From: a virus
Virus record (IMG/VR): IMGVR_UViG_3300035034_000103
Span: 1-26,409 of that record
Reading direction: 5' to 3' (one strand)
DNA length: 26,409 nt
In this document: positions 1-6,159 of the stretch, piece after piece
Layout of the letters: the number at the start of each line of letters is the position of its first letter
How positions within the stretch are numbered: position 1 is the stretch's first letter
Notes under the pieces: generated by a model
What the model was told of the DNA's origin: nothing
The model's database searches: none
Seen by the model: only the letters and a program-made list of their open reading frames with translations
Translations under genes and position numbers: made by a program

Positions 1-1542
1 AACCGGTGTCAACAGGACGTTGAGATCCAGTGCATGGTGTACGAAGCCTTGATGCAAGAGAAGGGTAACCACCCTTGGACTAAGGCTATCAAGGTAGAGC
101 ATGAGTCAGCACGTATCATGACCGAGCAACGCCTCAATGGGGTGTACGTAGATAAGGAGCACGGTGATGCATGCGTCGCAGACCTTGAACAACGAGTCAA
201 CACAGCAACAGAACAACTTCTTAAACTCTCTCCCGTCCGACCAAGCCAGTTTGGTGTTGAAGTCACAGAGCCCTTTACTACAAAAGGATTTCTCAAGAAA
301 CTCTGCTCTGACTGGTGTGACAGGGATTGTGGAGTTGATCTGCCTCTCGCTCCTGACTCTATTTGCGCTCCCTTTTGTCGTGTGCAGTGGAATCCTCTCA
401 ATCTTAACTCCCACCAACAACTCCACACGTGGCTTCTGAGCCTAGGGTGGCAGCCTACACAATGGAACTTCAAGAAGGTAACAGAGAATGAATCGAATGA
501 TCCCTCCTCTCCGTATTACGGACAACGGTCTAAGCAGTTGGCCACTGATGTATCGGGGAGTCCCATACGAACCTCACCTAAGATCACAGAAGACTCCTTC
601 GACACCATCCCCGGAGATGTTGGCCAAGTCATTAAGGAACGCTTTAGATGTGTTAAGCGACTTGGCCTATTCACTGGAGTTAGAGCTGCAGTTCGAGACG
701 ATGGGCGAGTCCCGGCTCAAGTCAATCCGCTTGGAACTAACACCAACCGAATGACCCACAGTATAGTGGCTAACATCCCCAAGGCTTTGAAGGACAAGAA
801 GACTGGGGAGTTGCTCACTGACCTACCCGCACTACACTCATGCTTTTATGGTGTTCAGTGTCGACAGATGTTCTCTTCCCCGGAAGGACGTGTCTTGGTA
901 GGTCATGATGCTAGCGGCCTAGAGCTTCGTATGCTAGCCCACTATATGAATGATGACGTATACACACGGACACTACTCAATGATGACATTCATATCTACA
1001 ATCAAAACATGGCGGGACTACCTGACCGTGACGCTGCGAAGACTTTTATCTATGCCCTTAACTATGGTGCGGGTAATGACAAGTTGGGTAGCATTGTGGG
1101 AGGTGGCGCTGATGATGGGGCAACTATCAAAGCAAAGTTCCTCCGTGAGCTACCAGTCTTGGACCGGCTTATCAAGCATGTTAAGAGAGCAAGTCGTAAG
1201 GGATGGCTCAAAGGATTGGACGGTCGTCAGATTCCCATGCGGGTCTACGATGGCCGAGTTCAAGAACACAAAGCTCTTAATACTCTTCTTCAATCCGCAG
1301 GTGCCATCGTAATGACACACTCCCGTGTGCTGCTTGATCAGTGGGTGAAGGAAGAAGGTCTTGATGTTATCAAAGTGATCGACTATCACGATGAAGCACA
1401 GGCTGAAGTTCATCCCAAAGATGTTGATAGATATCGGGAACTTGCTGAACTCTCCATTGTCAAAGCAGGAGAGCTACTTAAACTTAACCTCCCTCTGGCT
1501 GCTGAGTCTAAGGTGGGTAAGGATTGGTCGGAGACTCACTGA
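1..1542 (+). CDS. DNA polymerase, family A (T7 gp5-like), 5'-truncated by window edge
   Basis: Replicative polymerase that copies the phage genome. The frame is open to base 1, so the gene starts outside the window; the ATG at 34 is internal. The first codons read CQQD, matching the last exonuclease motif of T7 gp5, so most of the proofreading domain is missing. Numbering from Met at 34: motif A HDASGLELRML (291-301, metal ligand D292), motif B RDAAKTFIYALNYG (332-345) and motif C HDE (452-454). The Tyr of FIYA sits at the position equivalent to T7 Tyr526. Residues about 66-122 form an insertion in the thumb, where T7 polymerase carries its thioredoxin-binding loop. That this insert binds a processivity factor is an inference. 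The stop overlaps the next start as TGATG. Confidence 0.95.
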   Translation, partial: NRCQQDVEIQCMVYEALMQEKGNHPWTKAIKVEHESARIMTEQRLNGVYVDKEHGDACVADLEQRVNTATEQLLKLSPVRPSQFGVEVTEPFTTKGFLKKLCSDWCDRDCGVDLPLAPDSICAPFCRVQWNPLNLNSHQQLHTWLLSLGWQPTQWNFKKVTENESNDPSSPYYGQRSKQLATDVSGSPIRTSPKITEDSFDTIPGDVGQVIKERFRCVKRLGLFTGVRAAVRDDGRVPAQVNPLGTNTNRMTHSIVANIPKALKDKKTGELLTDLPALHSCFYGVQCRQMFSSPEGRVLVGHDASGLELRMLAHYMNDDVYTRTLLNDDIHIYNQNMAGLPDRDAAKTFIYALNYGAGNDKLGSIVGGGADDGATIKAKFLRELPVLDRLIKHVKRASRKGWLKGLDGRQIPMRVYDGRVQEHKALNTLLQSAGAIVMTHSRVLLDQWVKEEGLDVIKVIDYHDEAQAEVHPKDVDRYRELAELSIVKAGELLKLNLPLAAESKVGKDWSETH

Positions 1543-1697
1543 TGTCTAACGAAACATACTACCGATGTGATGCATGCGGTAAGGACATCTTCAACGATAC
1601 TAACGTAGAGTACACTGGTGTAGGGGTCATGGTAGTTATCTGCAATGACTGCTCTGATCAGTACTACCTTAAGCTGGCGAGGGCTGAGCATGATTGA
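1542..1697 (+). CDS. Small zinc-ribbon protein (51 aa)
   Basis: A 51-residue protein with two CxxC knuckles, C9-x2-C12 and C34-x2-C37, separated by 21 residues: the spacing of a zinc ribbon. Its ATG overlaps the polymerase stop (TGATG), so it is probably translationally coupled to it. No enzymatic residues are recognised. Zinc ribbons of this size usually bind nucleic acid or protein, but the role here is unknown. It is the first of three such mini zinc proteins in the replication arm. Confidence 0.7.
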   Translation: MSNETYYRCDACGKDIFNDTNVEYTGVGVMVVICNDCSDQYYLKLARAEHD

Positions 1698-1935
1698 GAG
1701 TAAGCAGCAGCTATACCGCAGATACATGGAAGAGATCAGCGACTGGCTTAGTGATTACAGTGTGAGCAATCCTAGCCTAATTGATATTGAGTTTGAATAT
1801 AGAAAGGATCTAGCTGTCACACTGATTGATGCACTCATGGAAGATGATCTGATTGACCTCCCTTCTACTACAGAAGATGATGATGAGCACTACAACACTC
1901 CACTTTTTGGACATGACTACGATAAAGGTAATTAA
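1690..1935 (+). CDS. Acidic hypothetical protein (81 aa)
   Basis: Not recognised. The start is placed at ATG 1690, which overlaps the previous gene by 8 nt and is preceded by a GCGAGGG Shine-Dalgarno-like sequence; a longer frame opening at 1645 lies wholly inside the zinc-ribbon gene and lacks such a site. The product starts with MIESKQQ and becomes strongly acidic towards its end, with TTEDDDEH near residue 65. There is no membrane segment. It sits directly before the putative ssDNA-binding protein, which suggests a replication-related or host-takeover role, but this is inference only. Confidence 0.6.
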   Translation: MIESKQQLYRRYMEEISDWLSDYSVSNPSLIDIEFEYRKDLAVTLIDALMEDDLIDLPSTTEDDDEHYNTPLFGHDYDKGN

Positions 1936-1937
1936 AC

Positions 1938-2549
1938 ATGGCACTTCAAGCACGAAGCACAGGCGGCAGCAAGACAGAACAAGCACCGGTAGGGACTCAC
2001 ATGGCACGACTAGCGGGTCTGGTGGATATGGGTCATCAGCCAGGATATGTGTGGCAAGGAAAGGAAGTAGAAAGTAAGTTCAAGATCCTCTTCATCTACG
2101 AGCTGGTAGATACTGAGATGGAAGATGGGCGTCCCTTCTGGGTAGATGAGTCAGTCAACGTATCTGACTTTGAACCTAAGCAGAAAGGTAAGGTATCCAG
2201 CACCATGATGAAACGGGTGCGTACACTGGACGGCTATGACGGTGACTCTAAGAATGGTAAGGAGCTGGTAGGTCTGATTGGCAAGACCTGCATGGTTGAG
2301 GTGTATCACAAGGACAACGGTTACGCAGCTATCGACAAGGTGTCTGGTGTACCGAAGGGAATCCAAGTATCTGAATTGAAGAACACTCCTATTATCTTTA
2401 GTATGGATGATGACAATGCAGAAACCTTCCTTAAGTTCCCTGAGTTCCGTCAAAATGCTATCAAGCGTGCCCTTGACTTTGAAGGCTCAGCCATCCAACA
2501 AGCTCTTATGGCCGGAGGACACGACACGTCTTCACAGCCAGACGTCTAA
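1938..2549 (+). CDS. Putative single-stranded DNA-binding protein, OB-fold type (203 aa)
   Basis: The protein resembles a family common next to polymerase and exonuclease genes in T7-like and other phages. Visible family-like features are an APVGTHMARLAGLVDMG start, YVWQGKEVESKFKILFIYEL, EDGRPFWVDESV, then KTCMVEVYHKDNGYAAIDKVS followed by PKG. The alternating beta pattern fits an OB fold. By position it takes the place of T7 gp2.5, which coats single strands and contacts the polymerase. The strongly acidic C-terminal tail typical of gp2.5 is not obvious (it ends SSQPDV), so the function is a family and context inference. It begins 2 nt after the preceding gene. Confidence 0.6.
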   Translation: MALQARSTGGSKTEQAPVGTHMARLAGLVDMGHQPGYVWQGKEVESKFKILFIYELVDTEMEDGRPFWVDESVNVSDFEPKQKGKVSSTMMKRVRTLDGYDGDSKNGKELVGLIGKTCMVEVYHKDNGYAAIDKVSGVPKGIQVSELKNTPIIFSMDDDNAETFLKFPEFRQNAIKRALDFEGSAIQQALMAGGHDTSSQPDV

Positions 2550-2647
2550 CACTGGCAAGGACCTAGCTGAGCAGTACGTGTGGGAGAGGACGCACATTGC
2601 TGATCCTCTCTCCTACCTAGGGACGAAGCCTGATATCGAGGTGCGGT

Positions 2648-2806
2648 ATGAAACTAACTGAAGGACTTAAACTGTTCCACTGCTCGTCTTGTTATCGGGA
2701 GTGGAGTGAACCTTACTACGGCGTGATTGATCCTACTGCTCAAGACTGTCCAGGCTGTGGTAAGCTGTGTGCTCCTACCTTCTACGAGAGTGGGAGCGGC
2801 TCATGA
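2648..2806 (+). CDS. Small zinc-ribbon protein (52 aa)
   Basis: A 52-residue protein with C12-x2-C15 and C34-x2-C37 (CSSC and CPGC) around a central WSEPYYG segment, again a zinc ribbon. A GAGG sequence lies 6 nt before the ATG. About 100 bases after the previous stop (2550-2647) carry no convincing gene. The spacing between cysteine pairs resembles that of the 51-aa protein at 1542, although the sequences differ. Function unknown; a nucleic-acid or host RNA polymerase contact would be typical for such phage miniproteins, but this is inference. Confidence 0.6.
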   Translation: MKLTEGLKLFHCSSCYREWSEPYYGVIDPTAQDCPGCGKLCAPTFYESGSGS

Positions 2807-2881
2807 GACGTCAATGGCGGGATTATCCTAAGTATCGAGGCACTGCCACATGGTGATCTACCTCAGAGAGTGGGGTGTTGA

Positions 2882-3670
2882 ATGAAAGCTCTAATTGATG
2901 GAGATATCCTCCGCTATGAAATCGGGTGTGCCACTGACGATGAAGGACGCCCCCTGAGTTGGCCTCTAGTCAAGGCTAGGGTAGACGGAAAGATTAAGTC
3001 TATCGCTGAGAAGGCGGGTGCTGACTCCCATGTAGTACATATGTCAGGTAGGGAGAACTTCCGTAAGGACATTGCGACTATCCGCCCTTACAAGGGCAAC
3101 CGGAATGCCGAGAAACCACACTGGCATGATGAGATTGAGAAGTATCTTAAGTCAGGACTGAACCATGATGTGTTCATTGCCGAAGGTATGGAAGCTGATG
3201 ACTCGATGGGTATTGAGCAGTGTACTTCTGATGAAGAGACTATCATCTGTTCACGGGATAAAGACCTGAAGATGATCCCTGGATGGCACTGCCAATGGGG
3301 TACCTCTAACTCAGAAGCTAAGGGTCCTTGGTTCGTCAGTGAAGAGGAGGGAATTAAGTTCTTCTTCACACAGCTCCTCACAGGCGATTCTACGGACAAT
3401 ATCCCTGGACTGTACATGGTAGGTCCAACTAATGCCAAACGCTTCTTAGACGGCATTACAGAGCCTCTCAGGCTATACTCTGCAGTACAACAGCAGTATG
3501 AGAAAAGGTTCGGTAGTTATTGGCCTATGTTTATGTATGAGAATGCTGAACTTCTCTGGATTAAACGTGAGTTAGGAGATCCTAAGTTCCCTGGGCATGA
3601 GGCGCAGGACATTCTTGATGAGTTCCAACATCAACTAGAAGAGGAGGAGGTAATCCTAGATGTCTGGTGA
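2882..3670 (+). CDS. 5'-3' exonuclease, FEN family (T7 gp6-like)
   Basis: Metal-dependent 5'-3' exonuclease of the FEN/PIN-like fold, used in T7-type phages for primer removal, host DNA breakdown and recombination. At 262 aa it is close to T7 gp6. Motifs in order: IDGD (5-8), RPYKGNR (68-74, helical arch), EGMEADDS (101-108), SRDKDLKM (124-131), TGDSTDNIPG (167-176) and VGPTNAKRFL (180-189, helix-3-turn-helix DNA clamp). The acidic metal ligands D6, D8, E104, D106, D107, D126, D128, D169 and D172 all appear to be present. Two very short frames lie just upstream (2803-2881). The 3' end overlaps the next gene. Confidence 0.93.
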   Translation: MKALIDGDILRYEIGCATDDEGRPLSWPLVKARVDGKIKSIAEKAGADSHVVHMSGRENFRKDIATIRPYKGNRNAEKPHWHDEIEKYLKSGLNHDVFIAEGMEADDSMGIEQCTSDEETIICSRDKDLKMIPGWHCQWGTSNSEAKGPWFVSEEEGIKFFFTQLLTGDSTDNIPGLYMVGPTNAKRFLDGITEPLRLYSAVQQQYEKRFGSYWPMFMYENAELLWIKRELGDPKFPGHEAQDILDEFQHQLEEEEVILDVW

Positions 3671-3851
3671 TGATAAGATAATTAACTTCCCAACCACTGA
3701 TGAGTCTGATGTCATCTGGCAGTGTACCGATAAGGAACTTGACCCTGAAGGGTGTGGTTGTATTACCTTCTACATCCTAGAGAAGCACTATGAGTGTACT
3801 AAGTGCGGTAAAGAGTTTACATTTGATGACGTACATGGGAGTATTGACTGA
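3660..3851 (+). CDS. Small cysteine-rich (zinc-ribbon-like) protein (63 aa)
   Basis: A 63-residue protein with Cys at 22, 32, 34, 46 and 49. The last pair, in YECTKCGKEFTFDD, is a typical zinc-ribbon knuckle, and a CGC or C22/C32 pair could supply the other ligands. It overlaps the exonuclease 3' end by 11 nt and abuts the following start as TGATG, so it is part of the same tightly coupled transcript. A GAGGAGG stretch inside the end of the exonuclease gene provides a strong ribosome binding site about 8 nt upstream. Function unknown. Confidence 0.7.
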   Translation: MSGDDKIINFPTTDESDVIWQCTDKELDPEGCGCITFYILEKHYECTKCGKEFTFDDVHGSID

Positions 3852-4078
3852 TGTCGACATTTAGTATCCTATTCAAAGGACACAGTGAAGAAGGATCATT
3901 CGAATTGAATGCAGACTTCTCTGAGTGGTACTACTCACTCACTGAATGGCAACAAGAGTACACTCAGAAGTCTATTGAAGATTGTGGTGTAGGGGATACC
4001 CTATTCCTGGCGGGACACAAGATGTACCTAGTTGCATTTGAAGATGACCTTCCGGTGTTCAGTCCTATGAGGCACTAG
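3851..4078 (+). CDS. Hypothetical protein (75 aa)
   Basis: Not recognised. A soluble 75-residue protein with an aromatic central segment (FSEWYYSLTEWQQEY) and an acidic C-terminal part. There are no cysteine pairs, membrane segments or catalytic motifs. It starts on the stop of the previous gene (TGATG), and its TAG is followed after one base by the endonuclease I start, so it is very likely translated as part of the replication operon. Confidence 0.6.
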   Translation: MSTFSILFKGHSEEGSFELNADFSEWYYSLTEWQQEYTQKSIEDCGVGDTLFLAGHKMYLVAFEDDLPVFSPMRH

Positions 4079-4079
4079 T

Positions 4080-4504
4080 ATGGTAAAGAGGAAGCACAAA
4101 TCTACATGGAGGTCAGGGCTAGAGGAGAGTGTCGCTAAGGATCTGGATAAGAAAAAGATTTACTACGAGTATGAACCTTCTGATGGTAAGATTGTCTATA
4201 AAGTACCAGCAAAAGAAGTACTTACACGCCAGATTTCTACGTGACTACTAAATCAGGCAAGACACTCATAATCGAGAGCAAAGGGATATGGGATTACGAT
4301 GACAGATTTAAACATCTCCTTATCAAACAACAATATCCGGACCTCGATATACGTTTCGTCTTCCAACGCTCTAAGTCCAAGATTAGAAAAGGAAGTAAGA
4401 CGACGTATGCTGACATTTGCAGGGGAGATGGACGAGGCCCTTTCAAAGGAATCACTTGGCCCTATGCAGATAAAAACATCCCGAGAGAATGGTTAGAGGA
4501 ATAA
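4080..4504 (+). CDS. Endonuclease I (T7 gp3-like Holliday-junction resolvase), split by a -1 frameshift
   Basis: Homologue of T7 endonuclease I, which cuts branched DNA and breaks down host DNA. The first part (4080-4244, ATG to TGA, 54 codons) holds RSGLE and YYEYE. The second is read in the -1 frame up to TAA at 4504 and holds TYTPDF, IIESKG, DDRFKHLLIKQQYPDLDIR and REWLEE. Together they supply equivalents of all T7 catalytic residues: E20 (here E15), E35 (E30), D55 (TPDF), E65 and K67 (ESKG). The frames join at GCA AAA GAA (4209-4217): slipping back one base gives VPAKRSTYTPDF, the same spacing as T7 IPASNHTYTPDF. Starting instead at GTG 4241, which overlaps the TGA, would lose the TPDF aspartate. 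Programmed frameshift, mutation and sequence error remain open. Confidence 0.85.
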
Positions 4505-4508
4505 CTGA

Positions 4509-4850
4509 ATGAACACCGTTGATACCCCCCTGTACGAAGTATTTTTTGTTGAAGCTGCCGGTCACCTAGTAGATATCCGGACTGTAGTGCTAGTTACTCG
4601 GCCTCAAGAAGCAACTGAGGACGTCTTCTCTGAGACTGGATTCACTGTAGTATTTAAAGATCGCGGAGAAGTGTTCCTTGAGTTCGCTACTCTCGATGAG
4701 GCTCAAGAAGTACATAATGAGCTGCTCTACAAGATCAAGTCTCTGTACCTGCCCTTCAAGAATACCGAAGAAGATGAGAAAGTAGTCAACATCACGGAAG
4801 TAAAGAAAGAAACAGAAGATACTAACGAACCTACCCCTGAGGATAAGTAA
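4509..4850 (+). CDS. Hypothetical protein (113 aa)
   Basis: Not recognised. It has a compact alternating beta-type start (PLYEVFFVEAAGHLVDIRTVVLV), a middle region with FKDRGEVFLEFATLDEAQEV, and a highly charged, probably disordered tail rich in Glu, Lys and Thr. It follows the endonuclease I stop by 4 nt, with GAGGAATAA as a plausible ribosome site. The same charged tail style is seen in the next gene, which may mean the two proteins act together or simply that they share composition. Confidence 0.6.
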   Translation: MNTVDTPLYEVFFVEAAGHLVDIRTVVLVTRPQEATEDVFSETGFTVVFKDRGEVFLEFATLDEAQEVHNELLYKIKSLYLPFKNTEEDEKVVNITEVKKETEDTNEPTPEDK

Positions 4851-4851
4851 G

Positions 4852-5121
4852 ATGAATCAAGAAAAAGATATCTACGCTAAAGAAGAACTTGAGAAATTCC
4901 TGCCCGTCTACATGGCACACCTTGATGTAGGTGAGGATGAGAAAGCTCTTGAGTTCCTGAAGACTAACTTCTCTGATCGTCAGGTAGACATGCTGCGGTT
5001 CGCTAGTCTGGTAGCTGAGACACTGGAAGCACGTAGCAAAGATAAGTCTAAGGATCTGGTTGAAGATACTGAAGAAGACAAGGAAGCAGAGACTACTGAT
5101 GAATCAGGACGAACTGCTTGA
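4852..5121 (+). CDS. Acidic hypothetical protein (89 aa)
   Basis: Not recognised. A mostly helical-looking protein (IYAKEELEKFLPVYMAHLD and a middle segment with DRQVDMLRFASLVAETLEA) ending in a very acidic tail with EDTEEDKEAET. It starts 1 nt after the preceding stop, with GAGGATAAG about 9 nt upstream as ribosome site. Small acidic phage proteins of this sort are sometimes DNA mimics or inhibitors of host enzymes, but nothing here proves that. Confidence 0.6.
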   Translation: MNQEKDIYAKEELEKFLPVYMAHLDVGEDEKALEFLKTNFSDRQVDMLRFASLVAETLEARSKDKSKDLVEDTEEDKEAETTDESGRTA

Positions 5122-5206
5122 CATCATGATTGCATGGAACACTCGTAACCATTTGGGTGTGAATGTAAACTATCTATGGGAACTCGTAGAAGAGATCTCA
5201 GAATAG
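5099..5206 (+). CDS. Possible small protein (35 aa), last gene of the + strand arm
   Basis: A short frame beginning MNQDELLDIMIAWNTRNHLG and ending at TAG 5206. It overlaps the previous gene by 23 nt. The sequence looks amphipathic and protein-like, and overlaps are usual in this arm, but the ribosome site (GGAAG, about 15 nt upstream) is weak and I recognise no family. It is the last possible gene before the terminator region. Confidence 0.4.
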   Translation: MNQDELLDIMIAWNTRNHLGVNVNYLWELVEEISE

Positions 5207-5213
5207 TAGTATA

Positions 5214-5282
5214 GCAGGGACAGGTATCTACATAATACGTAGAGTAAGTGAACCGCACTGAAGGTGATCCACTTGTCCCTGC
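5214..5282. other. Structured non-coding element between the convergent arms
   Basis: A 9-bp perfect inverted repeat, GCAGGGACA (5214-5222) and TGTCCCTGC (5274-5282), extendable to 12 bp with one G-U pair, closes about 45 nt. The inside can fold into a hairpin TCTAC/GTAGA around ATAATAC and a second helix AAGTG/CACTT, giving a three-way-junction-like shape. It lacks a T-loop and anticodon arm, so it is not a tRNA. It lies after the last + strand gene and before the terminator. It could be an RNA 3'-end stabiliser, a processing site or a small RNA; none is shown. Confidence 0.45.
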
Positions 5283-5292
5283 CCTTAAACGC

Positions 5293-5347
5293 AAAAAGCC
5301 CCAGCCGGCTACTCAGAATTAACTGGGTAACTGACTGGGGCTTTTTT
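5293..5347. terminator. Bidirectional intrinsic terminator
   Basis: AAAAAGCCCCAG (5293-5304) pairs with CTGGGGCTTTTTT (5335-5347). The stem is GC-rich, with a run of T on the 3' side for either strand. The 30-nt loop can form an inner helix, CTCAG with CTGGG. It lies in the short gap between the last + strand gene and the last - strand gene, so it can end both transcripts and prevent collision of the two arms. Confidence 0.88.
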
Positions 5348-5370
5348 ACGTCTATAGAAAAGTAAATTGT

Positions 5371-5832
5371 TTAGGTCAACTGTCTCTCACCGAAGTAGAA
5401 GCCAGTTATAGCGCTCATCATGTGAGTGTGGAAGGGAGTGATAACAAACCCTTTATCAAAGATAACCCACTTCGTCAAGTCAACATCAGAAGTGAAGGGC
5501 CATAGACCCGGCTCTAACTGCGTATACCCGAAAGTAATTGGTATATAAGGTAGAGGGAAATCAGCAAACAGATAAGAATACATAGACACGTAAGGAGAAA
5601 GAAACGGAAGAAGGATAACACAAAACACCACAGTGAGTGCGATAATCCTCCGAGTAATCTTAAACCCCTTGTCATCATGCTCCCTTGCCGTCTGCTGTAC
5701 CTTAGCTCTTGCATTCAGTGCTAATAGCTGTGCTTCTTTATGCTGAGAATTCTTCTTAATCTTCATCATGATGATGGTTTTGATACCACCAAGGAGAGCA
5801 CTACCTAAGAATGTGAATAACTCTAATGGCAT
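5371..5832 (-). CDS. Small membrane protein (153 aa), holin candidate
   Basis: Two hydrophobic segments are clear: about residues 5-25 (FLGSALLGGIKTIIMM), and about 62-90 with IIALTVVFCVILLPFLSPYV. A basic, polar stretch lies between them, and a C-terminal part ending HMMSAITGFYFGERQLT could form a third, weaker membrane segment. GAGGT lies 9 nt before the ATG. It is the last gene of the late transcript, next to another membrane protein and the transglycosylase gene. Holin or another lysis role is an inference from size, topology and position. Confidence 0.6.
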   Translation of the reverse strand: MPLELFTFLGSALLGGIKTIIMMKIKKNSQHKEAQLLALNARAKVQQTAREHDDKGFKITRRIIALTVVFCVILLPFLSPYVSMYSYLFADFPLPYIPITFGYTQLEPGLWPFTSDVDLTKWVIFDKGFVITPFHTHMMSAITGFYFGERQLT

Positions 5833-5843
5833 ACTAAACTACC

Positions 5844-6137
5844 TCATTGGTGTGGATATATCCAGAATTGTAACCAAGCTTGCTTAGCTTCCTGCCAATT
5901 AAAAGCTATCAATGCACCTACACACACAGCAATTGTACGAATGAAGAAGGTAAAGTGCTTGTACATATTGAGCTGATTCTCGATAGCTTCTAACTTATGA
6001 GTTATCAGCCCCTGAAACCTCTCCTCATGCTCTATATGCTGGGAGAACCTAGCATCCAGTGCCTCTACCTTCCCATTAAGATACCCTAGCTGAGCGTCAT
6101 TAGAGCGCCTGTCAGGCATATTACAATTGTCTGACAT
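5844..6137 (-). CDS. Small protein with coiled coil and one membrane segment (97 aa), lysis candidate
   Basis: The N-terminal half is hydrophilic and heptad-like (YLNGKVEALDARFSQHIEHE and the following helix). It is followed by one hydrophobic segment around residues 63-80 (FTFFIRTIAVCVGALIAF) and a short aromatic tail. This arrangement occurs in small phage membrane proteins annotated as holins, spanin-like proteins or unknowns. AAGGAA lies 9 nt upstream of the ATG. It sits 11 nt before the 153-aa membrane gene, so the two probably act together. No specific family is claimed. Confidence 0.55.
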   Translation of the reverse strand: MSDNCNMPDRRSNDAQLGYLNGKVEALDARFSQHIEHEERFQGLITHKLEAIENQLNMYKHFTFFIRTIAVCVGALIAFNWQEAKQAWLQFWIYPHQ

Positions 6138-6159
6138 ACTATTTCCTTAATACTTGTAG

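Noticed and set aside
1645-1689. Longer start for the acidic 81-aa protein
   Set aside because: The extension lies entirely in the zinc-ribbon gene and lacks a ribosome site, while ATG 1690 has GCGAGGG at suitable distance.
2803-2881. Very short frames of 17 and 11 codons before the exonuclease
   Set aside because: Too short and without recognisable sequence; could be leader peptides, but nothing supports it beyond ATGA overlap.
4241-4504. Independent 87-aa gene starting at GTG 4241
   Set aside because: No ribosome site, and homology to endonuclease I extends upstream in the same frame to TYTPDF; it is the second part of the frameshifted gene.
5214-5282. tRNA gene
   Set aside because: The closing stem and hairpins are suggestive, but the T-loop consensus, a 7-nt anticodon loop with 5-bp stem and a proper D arm cannot be placed.
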